In this document: positions 35,138 through 44,189 of the stretch, in pieces
Position numbering within the stretch: position 1 is the stretch's first letter
Layout: every line of letters begins with the position of its first letter
From: DTU019 sp050949825
Lineage (GTDB): Bacteria; Bacillota; Syntrophomonadia; Syntrophomonadales; Syntrophomonadaceae
NCBI GenBank assembly: GCA_050949825.1
Contig: JBMNGL010000001.1
Location: 310,001-374,000 of the forward strand
DNA length: 64,000 nucleotides
Reading direction: 5' to 3'
Program-made: the position numbers and the translations under genes
The notes under the pieces: generated by a model
The model's input: only the letters and a program-made list of their open reading frames with translations
Told to the model about the DNA's origin: nothing
Database searches by the model: none

Positions 35138-36151
35138 TTGATAATGGTTACCGGAGGGGCCGGGTATATCGGCTCTCATGTGGTCAAGGAGATCGCTCAG
35201 GCAGGGTATGATGTACTCATCCTGGATAATCTCTCCACCGGAAACTTGCAGGCGGTTAAAGCCTTGCAGGCCCTGTTAAGCGACCAGCCCCGGGCCGGGC
35301 AAATCCAGCTGGTGGTGGGCGACTGTGGCGACCAGGCCCTGCTGGACCGTATCTGCCAGCAAGACCATATTGAAGCCGTGATTCATCTGGCCGCTTTCAG
35401 CGAGGTGGGCGAATCCATGCAGGATGCCGCCAAATATTTTGCCAACAACACCGCCCAGACCATTTACCTGTTGAACAGCCTGTGCCGCAACCGGGTGCAG
35501 AACCTGGTCTTTTCCTCAACCGCCGCCGTTTACGGTGAACCCCGGCAAAGCCCTATTACCGAGGAGCATCCCTTAAATCCGGGCAATGTCTATGGCATGA
35601 GCAAGATGATGATTGAGCAGATGCTGCCCCGCTATGCGGTTAATTACGGCCTGCGCTACATTTCCCTGCGCTATTTCAACGCCGCCGGTGCGGATGCCAG
35701 TGGATTGATCGGGGAGAAACATCGTTTGGAGTCGCACCTGATCCCGCTGGTTATTTTCCGGGCCATGGGGAAAAACCGCCAATTTACCGTCTACGGCCAG
35801 GATTATCCAACCCCGGATGGAACATGTTTGCGGGATTACATCCATGTCAGCGACCTGGCCCGGGCCCATTTATCAGCATTGCAGGCCTTAATGAGCGGAA
35901 AAATCACGGAGCGGGTATACAACCTGGGCAACGGCCGCCCCCATTCAGTTCGCCAGGTCATAGCCGCAGTTGAAAATATCTCCGGACACCCCCTTGAATA
36001 CAGCCTCGGTTCCCGCCGCCCCGGCGACCCTGCTATACTGCTGGCCAGCGCGGAAAGGGCGATGCGCGAATTAAACTGGAGGCCTCAATATCCCCAATTG
36101 CAGGAAATAGTGAATTCCGCCTGGCAATGGCATCAAAGCGAAAACTGGTAA
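35138..36151 (+). CDS. galE: UDP-glucose 4-epimerase
   Basis: GalE interconverts UDP-glucose and UDP-galactose (or the GlcNAc forms), supplying sugars for the polysaccharide genes upstream. The 337-residue SDR protein has the NAD motif TGGAGYIGSH, NLSTGN, HLAAFSEVGESM and FSSTAAVYGEP with the catalytic Ser/Thr. The YGMSK motif (Tyr-x3-Lys) and LRYFNAAGA follow, with DGTCLRDYIHV and YNLGNGRPHSV near the end. The likely start is a TTG 7 bases after GAGGAGGA; an ATG two codons on is less well placed. Slight departures from classical GalE do not remove key residues. Confidence 0.93.
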   Translation: MIMVTGGAGYIGSHVVKEIAQAGYDVLILDNLSTGNLQAVKALQALLSDQPRAGQIQLVVGDCGDQALLDRICQQDHIEAVIHLAAFSEVGESMQDAAKYFANNTAQTIYLLNSLCRNRVQNLVFSSTAAVYGEPRQSPITEEHPLNPGNVYGMSKMMIEQMLPRYAVNYGLRYISLRYFNAAGADASGLIGEKHRLESHLIPLVIFRAMGKNRQFTVYGQDYPTPDGTCLRDYIHVSDLARAHLSALQALMSGKITERVYNLGNGRPHSVRQVIAAVENISGHPLEYSLGSRRPGDPAILLASAERAMRELNWRPQYPQLQEIVNSAWQWHQSENW

Positions 36152-36497
36152 TTTGGCGGCTCAAGTGAAGCGATTTATCCAGACCGGTGTTGCTACAAGG
36201 CCGCTTATAAACCGGCCCTGGCGTCTGCATGGGGAGAAGACAGCCAATGGACCGAGACTGTCTGGCCAAACCACCATCGCGGGTCGCAAACAGGCAGACC
36301 CAGCCAGGTGATACCCCATTGCAGGGCCAACCCGCTCTTCCCCCGCGGTCCCTGCCATTCCCATACCGCCCTTTCCTGCTTCCCCGGCAATATATGGAAC
36401 CGGGGAGAATGGCAACGAATATCATATCATATCACGGCATAGGCCAGGTAGAGGCTGGTCGAATTATGTTTCCTTGCAGCAAAGGAGGGAGTAGTAT
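36152..36497. other. Gene-free stretch between galE and the ComK-like gene
   Basis: No convincing gene on either strand; minus-strand open frames here lack ribosome sites. A CCCCGG/CCGGGG hairpin lies near 36384-36407, followed by an AT-rich run with ATATCATATCATATC. The next gene's AAGGAGGGAG is at the end. Any ComK-like promoter is in here but was not resolved. Confidence 0.5.
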
Positions 36498-37076
36498 ATG
36501 ATATTTACCGCCATTGAAAAAATCAAGGAACAGGTGATCGGTATTGTGCCCAGCTATGAAGCCCGTGGTGATGTAACCATGGTGCTGACTGATCAAGGCG
36601 ATGCGCTATGGGAACGGCGCAGCCTGAACGCGGTCAGGAGGGCTCTGGCCCGCTGTTATCTGCTCGATCTGCGGGAACAAAACCGGCAGGTACGGGGGCT
36701 TTTTAAAAGACGTAAGATATTGCCTTTTTATTTGAGCCCGGAGCGGGTATTTATCCCAGTCAAGGTGAGACGCGCCCGGATAAAGAATGATTGCTGTTAC
36801 GGTTATATTGATTGGCGCTACATTGAAGCCCAAGCCGATCACGATCAGGCCGGCACAGTCATAACCATCAGCAATGGCCTGAAGCTGCAGTCTTTAGGCA
36901 GTCTTAGCAACTTGGTTCAAAACCTGCACCGGGGGCGGCATTTATATGAGTTGCTGCAGCATAATAAAGGTCGGAACCCCAGCGGGGAACAGCTGCTGCT
37001 GGAGGCCGCCCGCCTGCTGGCAGGATCCCTGGATTTGATACACACCGGCCTGGGAAAACTGGGCAAGAATGGATGA
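36498..37076 (+). CDS. ComK-like protein
   Basis: A 192-residue protein resembling the competence regulator ComK through its middle. SPERVFIPVK and NDCCYGYIDWRYIEA align with ComK's PSNQIFLFPT and QCGWISHVHVKEF. TVITISNGLKLQSLGSLSNLVQNL aligns with TEVTFSNGKTMELPISYNSF. These alignments were made by eye against Bacillus subtilis ComK from memory. ComK activates DNA-uptake genes in Bacillus; in clostridia its homologues are uncharacterised, so the role is open. The ATG follows AAGGAGGGAG. It stands alone between galE and a repeat cluster. DegS-DegU, which acts on comK in Bacillus, is at the window's end. Confidence 0.55.
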   Translation: MIFTAIEKIKEQVIGIVPSYEARGDVTMVLTDQGDALWERRSLNAVRRALARCYLLDLREQNRQVRGLFKRRKILPFYLSPERVFIPVKVRRARIKNDCCYGYIDWRYIEAQADHDQAGTVITISNGLKLQSLGSLSNLVQNLHRGRHLYELLQHNKGRNPSGEQLLLEAARLLAGSLDLIHTGLGKLGKNG

Positions 37077-37204
37077 CCCTATATGGCTTAGCAAAATATT
37101 ACGGCAGGAAAGCGTAAGCGCGCAGCGAATTCTGCGTAATAAGAGAATAAATGCCATAAAATCTATTTTATATAAATATAACTCCATGGCAAAAAGCAGG
37201 TTCG

Positions 37205-37670
37205 ATCTGTCATTGCTATAAAAGTACCTGTTTTTGTCATCCTTAGGGGCAGCCCCCCCCTGTCATTCTGAGCGCAGCGAAGAATCTTTCGCGCAGCGAA
37301 CAACCCCCCGGTCAAGATCCTTCGCTCCGCTCAGGATGACACCAGAGGACAGCGTCCCTGTCATCCAGAGGGCAACGTCCCTGTCCAGAGGGCAGCGCCT
37401 CTGTCCAGAGGGCAGCCACCCCTGTCATTCTGAGCGCAGCGAAGAATCTTTCGCGCAGCGAACAACCCCCGGGTCAAGATCCTTCGCTCCGCTCAGGATG
37501 ACACCAGATGGTAGCGCCCCTGTCCAGAGGGCAACGTCCCTGTCCAGAGGGCAGCGCCCCTGTCCAGAGGGCAGGCCCCCCTGTCATTCTGAGCGCAGCG
37601 AAGAATCTTTCGCGCAGCGAACAACCCCCCGGTCAAGATCCTTCGCTTCGCTCAGGATGACATGTCCCGG
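37205..37670. repeat. Dispersed repeat cluster 3 (three palindromic cores)
   Basis: Three full cores lie at 37261-37341, 37433-37503 and 37582-37662. Here the left arm is CATTCTGAGCGCAGCGAAG. They are linked by short tandem units of CTGTCCAGAGGGCAGCG. An open frame running through all three is periodic repeat, not a gene. The region immediately precedes the SLH protease ribosome site. Confidence 0.95.
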
Positions 37671-37702
37671 TGGACAATCATTACATAAGAGTGGAGAATA
37701 AC

Positions 37703-40700
37703 ATGTTGATAAAGATTGCTGCCCGGTGCGGCCGGGGTGTGGCCGCCCGACTATTGCTGTTGTGTTTGCTATCATTGATATTTTCAACCCCGGTGAATGC
37801 TTCCGGTCCCAGCCTGTTAAGCGACAGGGCTGCCCATATTGTAAATACCGCCCCTTTTACATCGGGGCCTTTTATCATTCCCGGCGGCTTAAGCGGAAAA
37901 GGGGAAATCATTGGTCTGGCCGACAGCGGTTTGGATAAAGGCAGCCTTGACGAACTTCATCCTGATCTAGCCGGTGAAACAGGACAAGCGCCCCGGATAG
38001 CCAAACTTCAATCCGTCTCCGGGCGCGCCATTCCCAGCGACCCGTCCGGGCATGGCACCCATATGGCCGGAATCCTGGTCGGCAGCGGCCAGGCTTCACA
38101 GGGGAAATACCGGGGTATCGCCCCCGGCAGCTCGCTCTATTTTCAAGCCTTGTTGGATCAACAGGACCGGCTCGTGATACCGTCCAGCCTGTCCAGTCTG
38201 TATAACCCTGCCTACCTGGAAGGGGTGCGGGTTTATGTAAATGGATGGGGCAACAGCGGCAATGTTTATCGGAGCAGCAGCCGCCAAATCGATGCCTTTG
38301 TGGCCGAGCATCCCGATTTTTTACCTATTTTCGGCGCCGGTAACAGCGGCCCGGATTCAGGGACCCTGACCATGGAGGCCAATAGTAAAAACGCCCTGGT
38401 GGTAGGAGCCAGCCAGGCGCCCCGGCCTGCTTTGGATATGAAACTGGCCGATGCCGGCCAAATATTATCCTCCTCCAGCCGCGGCCCTGCCGCTGATGGC
38501 CGCATTAAACCGGAATTGCTGGCTCCGGGATCCAATATCATAGCCGCTTGCTCTGCCATGGTACAGAGCAATTTCACTCCCAACCCGTCCTACACCGCCA
38601 TGAGCGGTACCAGCATGGCTGCGGCGGTGACCGGGGGAACAGTAGCCTTGCTGCGGGAATACCTGGACGCCTACCGGCATCTTGACAATCCCTCCGCGGC
38701 TTTGATAAAGGCCCTGCTGATAAACGGCGCTCGCCTGCCCGAAAGTGGTGCGGCCTCCTCACACGGGTTTGGCATCCTGGATCTGGCCGGGACCATACTG
38801 CCCGTACGCGATCGAACTGTGGAATTTATCAACCAGGCGGGCATATCAGCCGGACAGACCCGTGAATATCATATCAACATCGATCAACCCGGGGTCTTGT
38901 TCAAAGCCACCCTGGCCTGGACCGATCCCGCCCCGGCGGCAGGAGCAGCGGGGGCCCTGGTCAACAACCTGGACCTGGTGGTAAAAGACCCTGCCGGAAA
39001 GCTTTACCGGGGCAACGATTTTAGCCGCAGCGGACAGGCGGATGCCGTCAATAATGTTGAACAGGTCTCTATCCCCAACGCTGCAGCAGGCGTATATACC
39101 GTTGAAGTGACCGCATCCTATCTGGACCCGGCTTACACTCAGCAATCGTATGCCCTGGTCTATGGAGAGGCCCTGCAGCACGATACAGTGGTCTCCAACG
39201 CCGGGGGAAAAATTGTTTTAAGCAGCGGCCAAAGCTATAGCGGATTATTGGAATATGATCAGTCCAAAATGGCTGAATCGGGCCATGAGGTCAACTCACC
39301 GGTCGGTGGTGAATTGTACTGGCATGGCCATAAGGCATATCTCTTGCTGCAGTCCTGGGAAAGCGCCGGGGTGCAGATGCTTGCGGCTCCTGCCGGCAAT
39401 TTAATTATGGAGGCCAATCCCCGGACCCGGGAAGGCGGCTACTACCTCACCAGCGGGGATCTATCTGCGCAGATCCTGGTGAATGGGGCAGCCATTGACG
39501 ACAGCAGCGATTTTCCCGTTGGAGCGCATATCAAGGCGGCAGTAAACCCCTTGCATCAGGTACTGTGGCAGGCCAGGGCTCAGGCCCGGTCGGTGGAAGG
39601 CTATATCAAAAGGGTTGATATGAACGGACGCCAGATTTGGCTCATCAATGATGACCAGCCCTACCGGATTTATCCCGGTGCAGCCATCAACGTCAACAAC
39701 AACCTGACTGACAGCATGTTTGCTGCCCTTCCCTATGGATTCGCCGACTGCATTGATATGGAAGGACTGGAACCGGGCATGAAGGTCAAGATGCAGATTA
39801 CCCCGCAGACCCGCTGGGTGAACTATATTACTGTGCAGCGGCAGGTGGTGATCGGCACAGCGGTGCGGGTTTCTCCCGAGGATGAAACCGTGGAGTTGAA
39901 TACCGGCGTCGCCTATCGGCTCTTTCCCGGGGCCAGGATTTTTCGGGATGGGGCGGCAGTGGACCTGAAGGCCGTTCAGGCGGGAGATTATGTGGTGGGA
40001 CAGCCCTTGCCGGATTCTTCCCAATGGCTGCAGTTGGATGCCTTCAGTGCGGTGGTTTATGGACGGGTAATCTATTTCAATGAAAACAACCAGATCCTGT
40101 ATGTTTTTAATAAAGACAATCAGATTCAAGAATGCAAGTTTACCGGTAAGACCCGGGCCTTCCGCCGCGGCAGCCTGATGATTCGACCCGCTTTTGAACC
40201 GGGCTCCTGGGTAAGGGTATTTATGTCAGGACAGGGCAGCGAGGCCTTGCGCCTGGACAGTGCTGAAACATCCGAGCGGTCAGAAAAGACCCTGCTCAAG
40301 TATGATGCCGTCAACCAGATGTTTACCATGACAGATGGCAGCGTTTATCAGTGGCTGCCCAGCACCCTGGTGAGCAGCGGGGGCTGTGCCGTTGAGCCTG
40401 AGGATATGATTGCCGGCCGCCCGGTGTGGGTGACAACCCTGGCCGGGGATGCTATCAGATCATGCCTGGCAGCGATTGAAGCCTATCGTGATGCCAACGC
40501 CCCCTTGCCGGTTTTAAATGTTAAGGCCAGCGTTTTAAACGGCACCTTGATCCTGCAAGGAAAAAGCGATACCGATCAGATCGCGGTGTACCGCCGGGAT
40601 GGGCGCCGGGTTTCATTACAGCCTGACGCTGATGGCGGCTTCAACCTGTTGATGCTGGAAGATTCTGCAGAGAACACCCTGCGGGTAGTTGCCGTCAACA

Positions 40701-41300
40701 GCATCAACGGTGCAGTAATAAACCGGGATATAGCCATTGAGAGCTATCAGCCTCCGGCCTCACCGGCCCTTCGCTTTACCGATATAGAACACAGTCCCGC
40801 CAAAGACAAGATACTGAGACTGGCCGAGCAGGGTGTGCTATCAGGCTATGATGACGGGGCTTTCCGGCCCTATGCCGCTATCAGCCGCCTGGAACTGGTG
40901 GGGTTGATATGCCGTAGTCTCAACCTGTTCCCGCAGGGGGGCTGGGAGGGGACCCGCTTCATGGATCAAGAACAGATCCCCTGGTGGGGCATCGGCCTGG
41001 TGCAGGCAGCCCGTGAAAATGGCTTGATTGAAGGCTATGACGATAATACCTTCCGCCCCTTGCAACCGGCTACCCGCAGCGAAATGGCCCTGCTCATGGA
41101 CCGTATTTATGAAATCAAGGATAAACCGGGGAGCCGCTCGCTTACGCCCCCACAGGATATTCCCGCCGTGCCCCACTGGGCCAAAGCGGCCGTGGCCAGG
41201 GGTTACGAACGCGGCGCCTGGCCGGCCGCCTGGCAGAGCGCCTTCAAGCCCCACAGCTATCTATCCCGCGAGGAAGCGGTGTTGATATTATCGGGGCTGA

Positions 41301-41314
<14 letters not shown>
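37703..41314 (+). CDS. SLH-anchored subtilisin-family (S8) protease
   Basis: A secreted 1203-residue cell-surface serine protease. After the signal peptide (to ~34, VNA) comes the S8 domain with an intact triad: Asp74 (GLADSGLD), His117 (SGHGTHMAGI) and Ser304 (SGTSMAAA), plus the oxyanion Asn in GAGNSG. A beta-rich P-domain-like region follows (AGQTREYHINI, ALVNNLDLVV). Then come about four similar ~70-residue beta units (~640-960, each with a G-x-V/I strand and an INDDQPYRIYPG-like hairpin). Three SLH domains end it (FTDIEHSPAKDKILRLAEQGVLSGY, SGYDDGAFRPYA type). The SLH domains would bind CsaB-pyruvylated polymer. I start at the ATG after GTGGAGA. The stop lies in the edge of a heptamer array. 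Confidence 0.92.
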
Positions 41315-41441
<127 letters not shown>

Positions 41442-41524
41442 AGGATAGCCCGGCAGCAGATGGGGTCTGCGCGGCCGCGTGACCCATGGTAGGCAAAAAG
41501 AGCAGAGCATATTGGCACAATAAA

Positions 41525-41552
41525 AGAGGCTGTTCCTGATGGAACAGCCTCT
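41525..41552 (-). terminator. Intrinsic terminator, minus strand
   Basis: AGAGGCTGTTCC (41525-41536) pairs perfectly with GGAACAGCCTCT across TGAT. On the minus strand it runs into TTTTATT, fitting termination of the sigma/anti-sigma operon read from the right, although a repeat cluster lies between. On the plus strand no T-run follows. Confidence 0.7.
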
Positions 41553-41589
41553 CTGTAACCATGATAATTTAAAATATGTTTGAATCCAC

Positions 41590-41790
41590 TGTCATACGAG
41601 CGCAGCGACTGTTGTCATTGCTATGAAAGCCCCTGTTTTTGTCATACTTAAGGGCAACTCCCCTGTCATCCTGAGCGCACACCCTATGTCATCCTGAGCG
41701 CACACCCTATGTCATTCTGAGCGAAGCGAAGAATCTTTCGCGAAGCGAACAACCCTCTCGCAGGGTCAAGCATCCTTCGTCATATCATGG
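41590..41790. repeat. Dispersed repeat cluster 4 (one degraded core)
   Basis: A TCATTGCTATGAAAGCCCC module, two ATCCTGAGCGCACACC pieces, and a core at 41710-41779. The core's left arm is intact, but its right arm is worn (CATCCTTCGTCATATCATGG). It ends at the anti-sigma stop codon. Confidence 0.85.
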
Positions 41791-41797
41791 TTTAATC

Positions 41798-42808
41798 CTA
41801 ATCCTGCACCCACAAGACCACGGTGGACATACCGGCCTGCCGCTTCCAATCACTCAATTGCTTCTGCAATCCGGTTATTTGCTGTTCCAACCGCTTGATC
41901 TCAGCCGGATCCTTGCTTTCGCCGCGCTGGGTGCTCAGGCGAAGAAACTGTTCCAGCGCCTGTGTATAGGCCTGGGAAATATCCTGGCGATCCTCGTCGC
42001 GTGTAACGACCGTTCCCAATGAGGAGAGGCGGCTGAGCAAAGTATTATTCTCACCGCGGTCAACGGTAATCTTAAACAGATTGTAGCTGACTCCATCTTT
42101 GACCTGCTGTCCCAGCTTTTCTACAGATCCTCCGCAGCGGGCGGCAACAGACTGCACCTGCTCCCCAACTGCGCCCTGATCCTCCTGGCTGCGGACAACC
42201 AGCATGGTAGTCAATATATTGCGATCCTCCATGCTTAACAATACCGAGGTGGAGGGGGGCAGCATTAAAGACGGGTCAGTGGGCGGATTTTCAGCAATCA
42301 CCACTGGCCCTTCAGGTTTCACTGTGGCAGCAGGACTTTCCGGGGTCGTAACAGTGACGGCGCCGGGAGACACAATCTGATTTGGCTCCACAGTAGCATT
42401 TGGGGTCACTTCAGATTGGCTGCCGTCCTGCACGGCAATGTGATCCATACCGCGATTATCCGGCAAGAACCCGTTCAGGGAAGCAAAGACCAGGAATACT
42501 GCCGCTGCCACCGCAGGCCAGGCCTTCTTCCAGGACAATTTGGCCCAGGCGGCCCGCAGCCGGGGGCGAGCGGCCCTGGCGGCTTCGGTCTGCACCGCCT
42601 GCATCACCGCATCCTTAAACCCGGGCGGCGCCGGTTTAATATCCTTGCCCATAAAGCGCAGCAATTCGGACAAGCGGACTTGATCCCGGTAATCCGCGCG
42701 GCACTGCTGACAGCCGTCCAGGTGCAATTGCACCAGTAGGGTTTCTTTGCTGTCCAGCACCCCGTCCAGGTAAGGGGATATCGATTGTCTGGCTTCTCTA
42801 CAATTCAT
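41798..42808 (-). CDS. Membrane anti-sigma factor with zinc-finger N-terminus
   Basis: A 336-residue partner of the ECF sigma factor encoded just upstream. The N-terminal zf-HC2/ZAS domain carries His and the pair CQQC (LHLDGCQQCRADY); one membrane helix lies near 95-112 (AWPAVAAAVFLVFASLNGFLP). The outer part has a Pro/Thr/Val-rich stretch and then a DUF4349-like region with a C-terminal coiled coil (ISQAYTQALEQFL to ITGLQKQL). It should hold the sigma factor at the membrane until an envelope signal arrives. I prefer the ATG 10 bases after GAAGG to the GTG three codons earlier, which sits too close to it. Confidence 0.85.
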   Translation of the reverse strand: MNCREARQSISPYLDGVLDSKETLLVQLHLDGCQQCRADYRDQVRLSELLRFMGKDIKPAPPGFKDAVMQAVQTEAARAARPRLRAAWAKLSWKKAWPAVAAAVFLVFASLNGFLPDNRGMDHIAVQDGSQSEVTPNATVEPNQIVSPGAVTVTTPESPAATVKPEGPVVIAENPPTDPSLMLPPSTSVLLSMEDRNILTTMLVVRSQEDQGAVGEQVQSVAARCGGSVEKLGQQVKDGVSYNLFKITVDRGENNTLLSRLSSLGTVVTRDEDRQDISQAYTQALEQFLRLSTQRGESKDPAEIKRLEQQITGLQKQLSDWKRQAGMSTVVLWVQD

Positions 42809-42868
42809 GGTATTCACGCCTTCTATATTATAAGTATATGCATTAAACCTTGTTTCTGATATCGGTAT

Positions 42869-43444
42869 TTACTCTGCCTTGATTTCTTTCAACAGGGCTT
42901 TGCGAGCCCGGTTTATACGCGACTTCACAGTGCCTAAAGAACAGCCTAAAAGGCTGGCGATTTCCTCATAACTATAGCCTTCCATCTCCCGCAGCACCAA
43001 AACCGCCTTATATTCCGGGTGGAGGCAATTCAATGCCTGCCGCAGCTGTTCACTGAGTTCGGCCCTTTCCAGGACTTCCAGCGGGGAATCCTGGCCGGCG
43101 GCCAGTTCCCGGTTTAGCTCCTGGTCTCCCAAGAGCAGCGGTTCATCCAGTGAAAGCACCACCGCCTTTTTATTCTTGCGGCACCAGTTGATCCACAGAT
43201 TAACCGCGATGCGATGCAGCCAGGTTCCAAAATCTGCTTCCTGCCTGAAGGAACGGACATTTCTAAAGGCCTGCACAAAAACATCCTGGGCCAGATCCTG
43301 GGCATCGTAATTATTGTTAGCCAGGTGGCAGCAATGAGTGAAAACCCGATCCTGATAGAGCAGAACCAGTTCTTCAAAGGCTTCCAGGCTGCCCGCCTGG
43401 GCTTCTTTAATCAGATCATTTACCGGAACCAAGCTAAATAACAC
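42869..43444 (-). CDS. ECF-subfamily RNA polymerase sigma factor
   Basis: A 191-residue SigW/RpoE-type sigma factor. Region 2 lies at ~20-90 (YDAQDLAQDVFVQAFR and FGTWLHRIAVNLWINWCR). Region 4 lies at ~130-185 (LHPEYKAVLVLREMEGYSYEEIASLLGCSLGTVKSRINRARKAL). The membrane anti-sigma gene follows on the same strand 60 bases on. The GTG start sits very close to GGGAG; a TTG four codons in is better spaced, so the N-terminus is uncertain. An ECF-type promoter lies just upstream and matches one before the S-layer-like gene, suggesting autoregulation plus at least that target. Confidence 0.93.
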   Translation of the reverse strand: MLFSLVPVNDLIKEAQAGSLEAFEELVLLYQDRVFTHCCHLANNNYDAQDLAQDVFVQAFRNVRSFRQEADFGTWLHRIAVNLWINWCRKNKKAVVLSLDEPLLLGDQELNRELAAGQDSPLEVLERAELSEQLRQALNCLHPEYKAVLVLREMEGYSYEEIASLLGCSLGTVKSRINRARKALLKEIKAE

Positions 43445-43480
43445 TCCCGGTTCAACCAGGACTGAGCCTGGTTATTTTAT

Positions 43481-43508
43481 TAGACATAGCCAACAGGAAA
43501 AAAGTTCC
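43481..43508 (-). promoter_or_regulatory. ECF-type promoter of the sigma factor gene
   Basis: On the minus strand GGAAC (43508-43504), 17 bases, then TGTCTA (43486-43481) followed by ATAAAA. The pattern (GGAAC / GTCTAA) is typical for ECF sigma factors of the RpoE/SigX kind, and it faces the sigma gene. The same bases and spacing occur at 43964-43991. Confidence 0.7.
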
Positions 43509-43597
43509 CCGGCCGGGCTGAAAATTTAAATCCCGGCGGCCATAGTTATCGCTTATAGTCTATGCCCGAAGCTTTCCAGTAATAGCCACGAGATTAC

Positions 43598-43776
43598 GAT
43601 TCTACTGCATACGCAGATTAACGCTGATCTGCAAAAAAGCTGAAATCAGGAGAAATGCAAGGAATTTCAACGATAATACCTGATTTTAATTATTACATCT
43701 CGATTGAAAACCACCTATTTTTTAACCATGTATTCACCAATACGCCATCAAATAAGGTTTTTGCAGTGGAGTCAAT
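43598..43776. mobile_element. MITE-like element, copy 2
   Basis: It shares both ends with the nadB-nadC element: GATTCTACTGCA (43598-43609) and TGCAGTGGAGTC (43762-43773) followed by AAT; the ends match as inverted repeats at 10 of 12. Interior blocks such as GAAAACCACCTAT, AACCATGTATTCACC and ATCAAATAAGG align with copy 1, with substitutions and a ~17-base length difference. No coding content. Flanking duplications are not evident, so this copy is probably older. Confidence 0.75.
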
Positions 43777-43963
43777 TATGCTCAGGTAATCTACATTATA
43801 GCATGGCCCAAAACAGCTGTTCCAGAAAATACCCTTTAATCCAGGCAGGAAGGCTCTTTCCGCTGCAGCTAGGGTCTGGAAAGGGGACAAACAATTTGCT
43901 TTCTTACCTTATATAGCAGCATCTAGCTAAAGCCCTCTCATTTGAAAAAGTTTTCTCAACCTG

Positions 43964-43991
43964 GGAACAAATTCTCTGGTTGTGTTGTCTA
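43964..43991 (+). promoter_or_regulatory. ECF-type promoter of the S-layer-like gene
   Basis: GGAAC (43964-43968), 17 bases, then TGTCTA (43986-43991) and ATAAAA, the same as at the sigma gene. It would start a ~190-base leader ahead of the gene at 44190. Confidence 0.7.
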
Positions 43992-43994
43992 AAT

Positions 43995-44189
43995 AAAACA
44001 GGTAGTCCAGCATTTTACCAACCGACCAACGAATGCCGGGCTAGAAAAAGCCGATAAATTGAGAATCGGTTGCCGAAGGAGGGAAGAGTACAGCGCAAGC
44101 TTTCAGTTTGATGATCACCTCAAAGACAGAGCAAATGCTCTGATCACCTAATTTTTATTTCCATTCTAAATTTACAAGGAGGTAAACAA
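43995..44189 (+). promoter_or_regulatory. Long structured leader of the S-layer-like gene
   Basis: AGCCGAT/ATCGGTT (44049-44055, 44065-44071) forms a 7-bp hairpin. CAGAGC/GCTCTG (44127-44132, 44137-44142) forms a second, followed 9 bases on by TTTTTATTT, with GATCACCT on both sides of it. AAGGAGG precedes the start. Long stable leaders are common on S-layer mRNAs. I found no c-di-GMP or other known riboswitch core. Confidence 0.5.

Noticed and set aside
37234..37701. 155-codon open frame rich in CHSERSEESFAQRTT
   Set aside because: It spans three palindromic cores in one frame; the peptide is a translation of the repeat. The protease ribosome site lies at its end.
43995..44189. Cyclic-di-GMP riboswitch in the S-layer-like leader
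   Set aside because: GCGCAAGC looked suggestive, but the conserved GEMM core and tetraloop receptor were not found.
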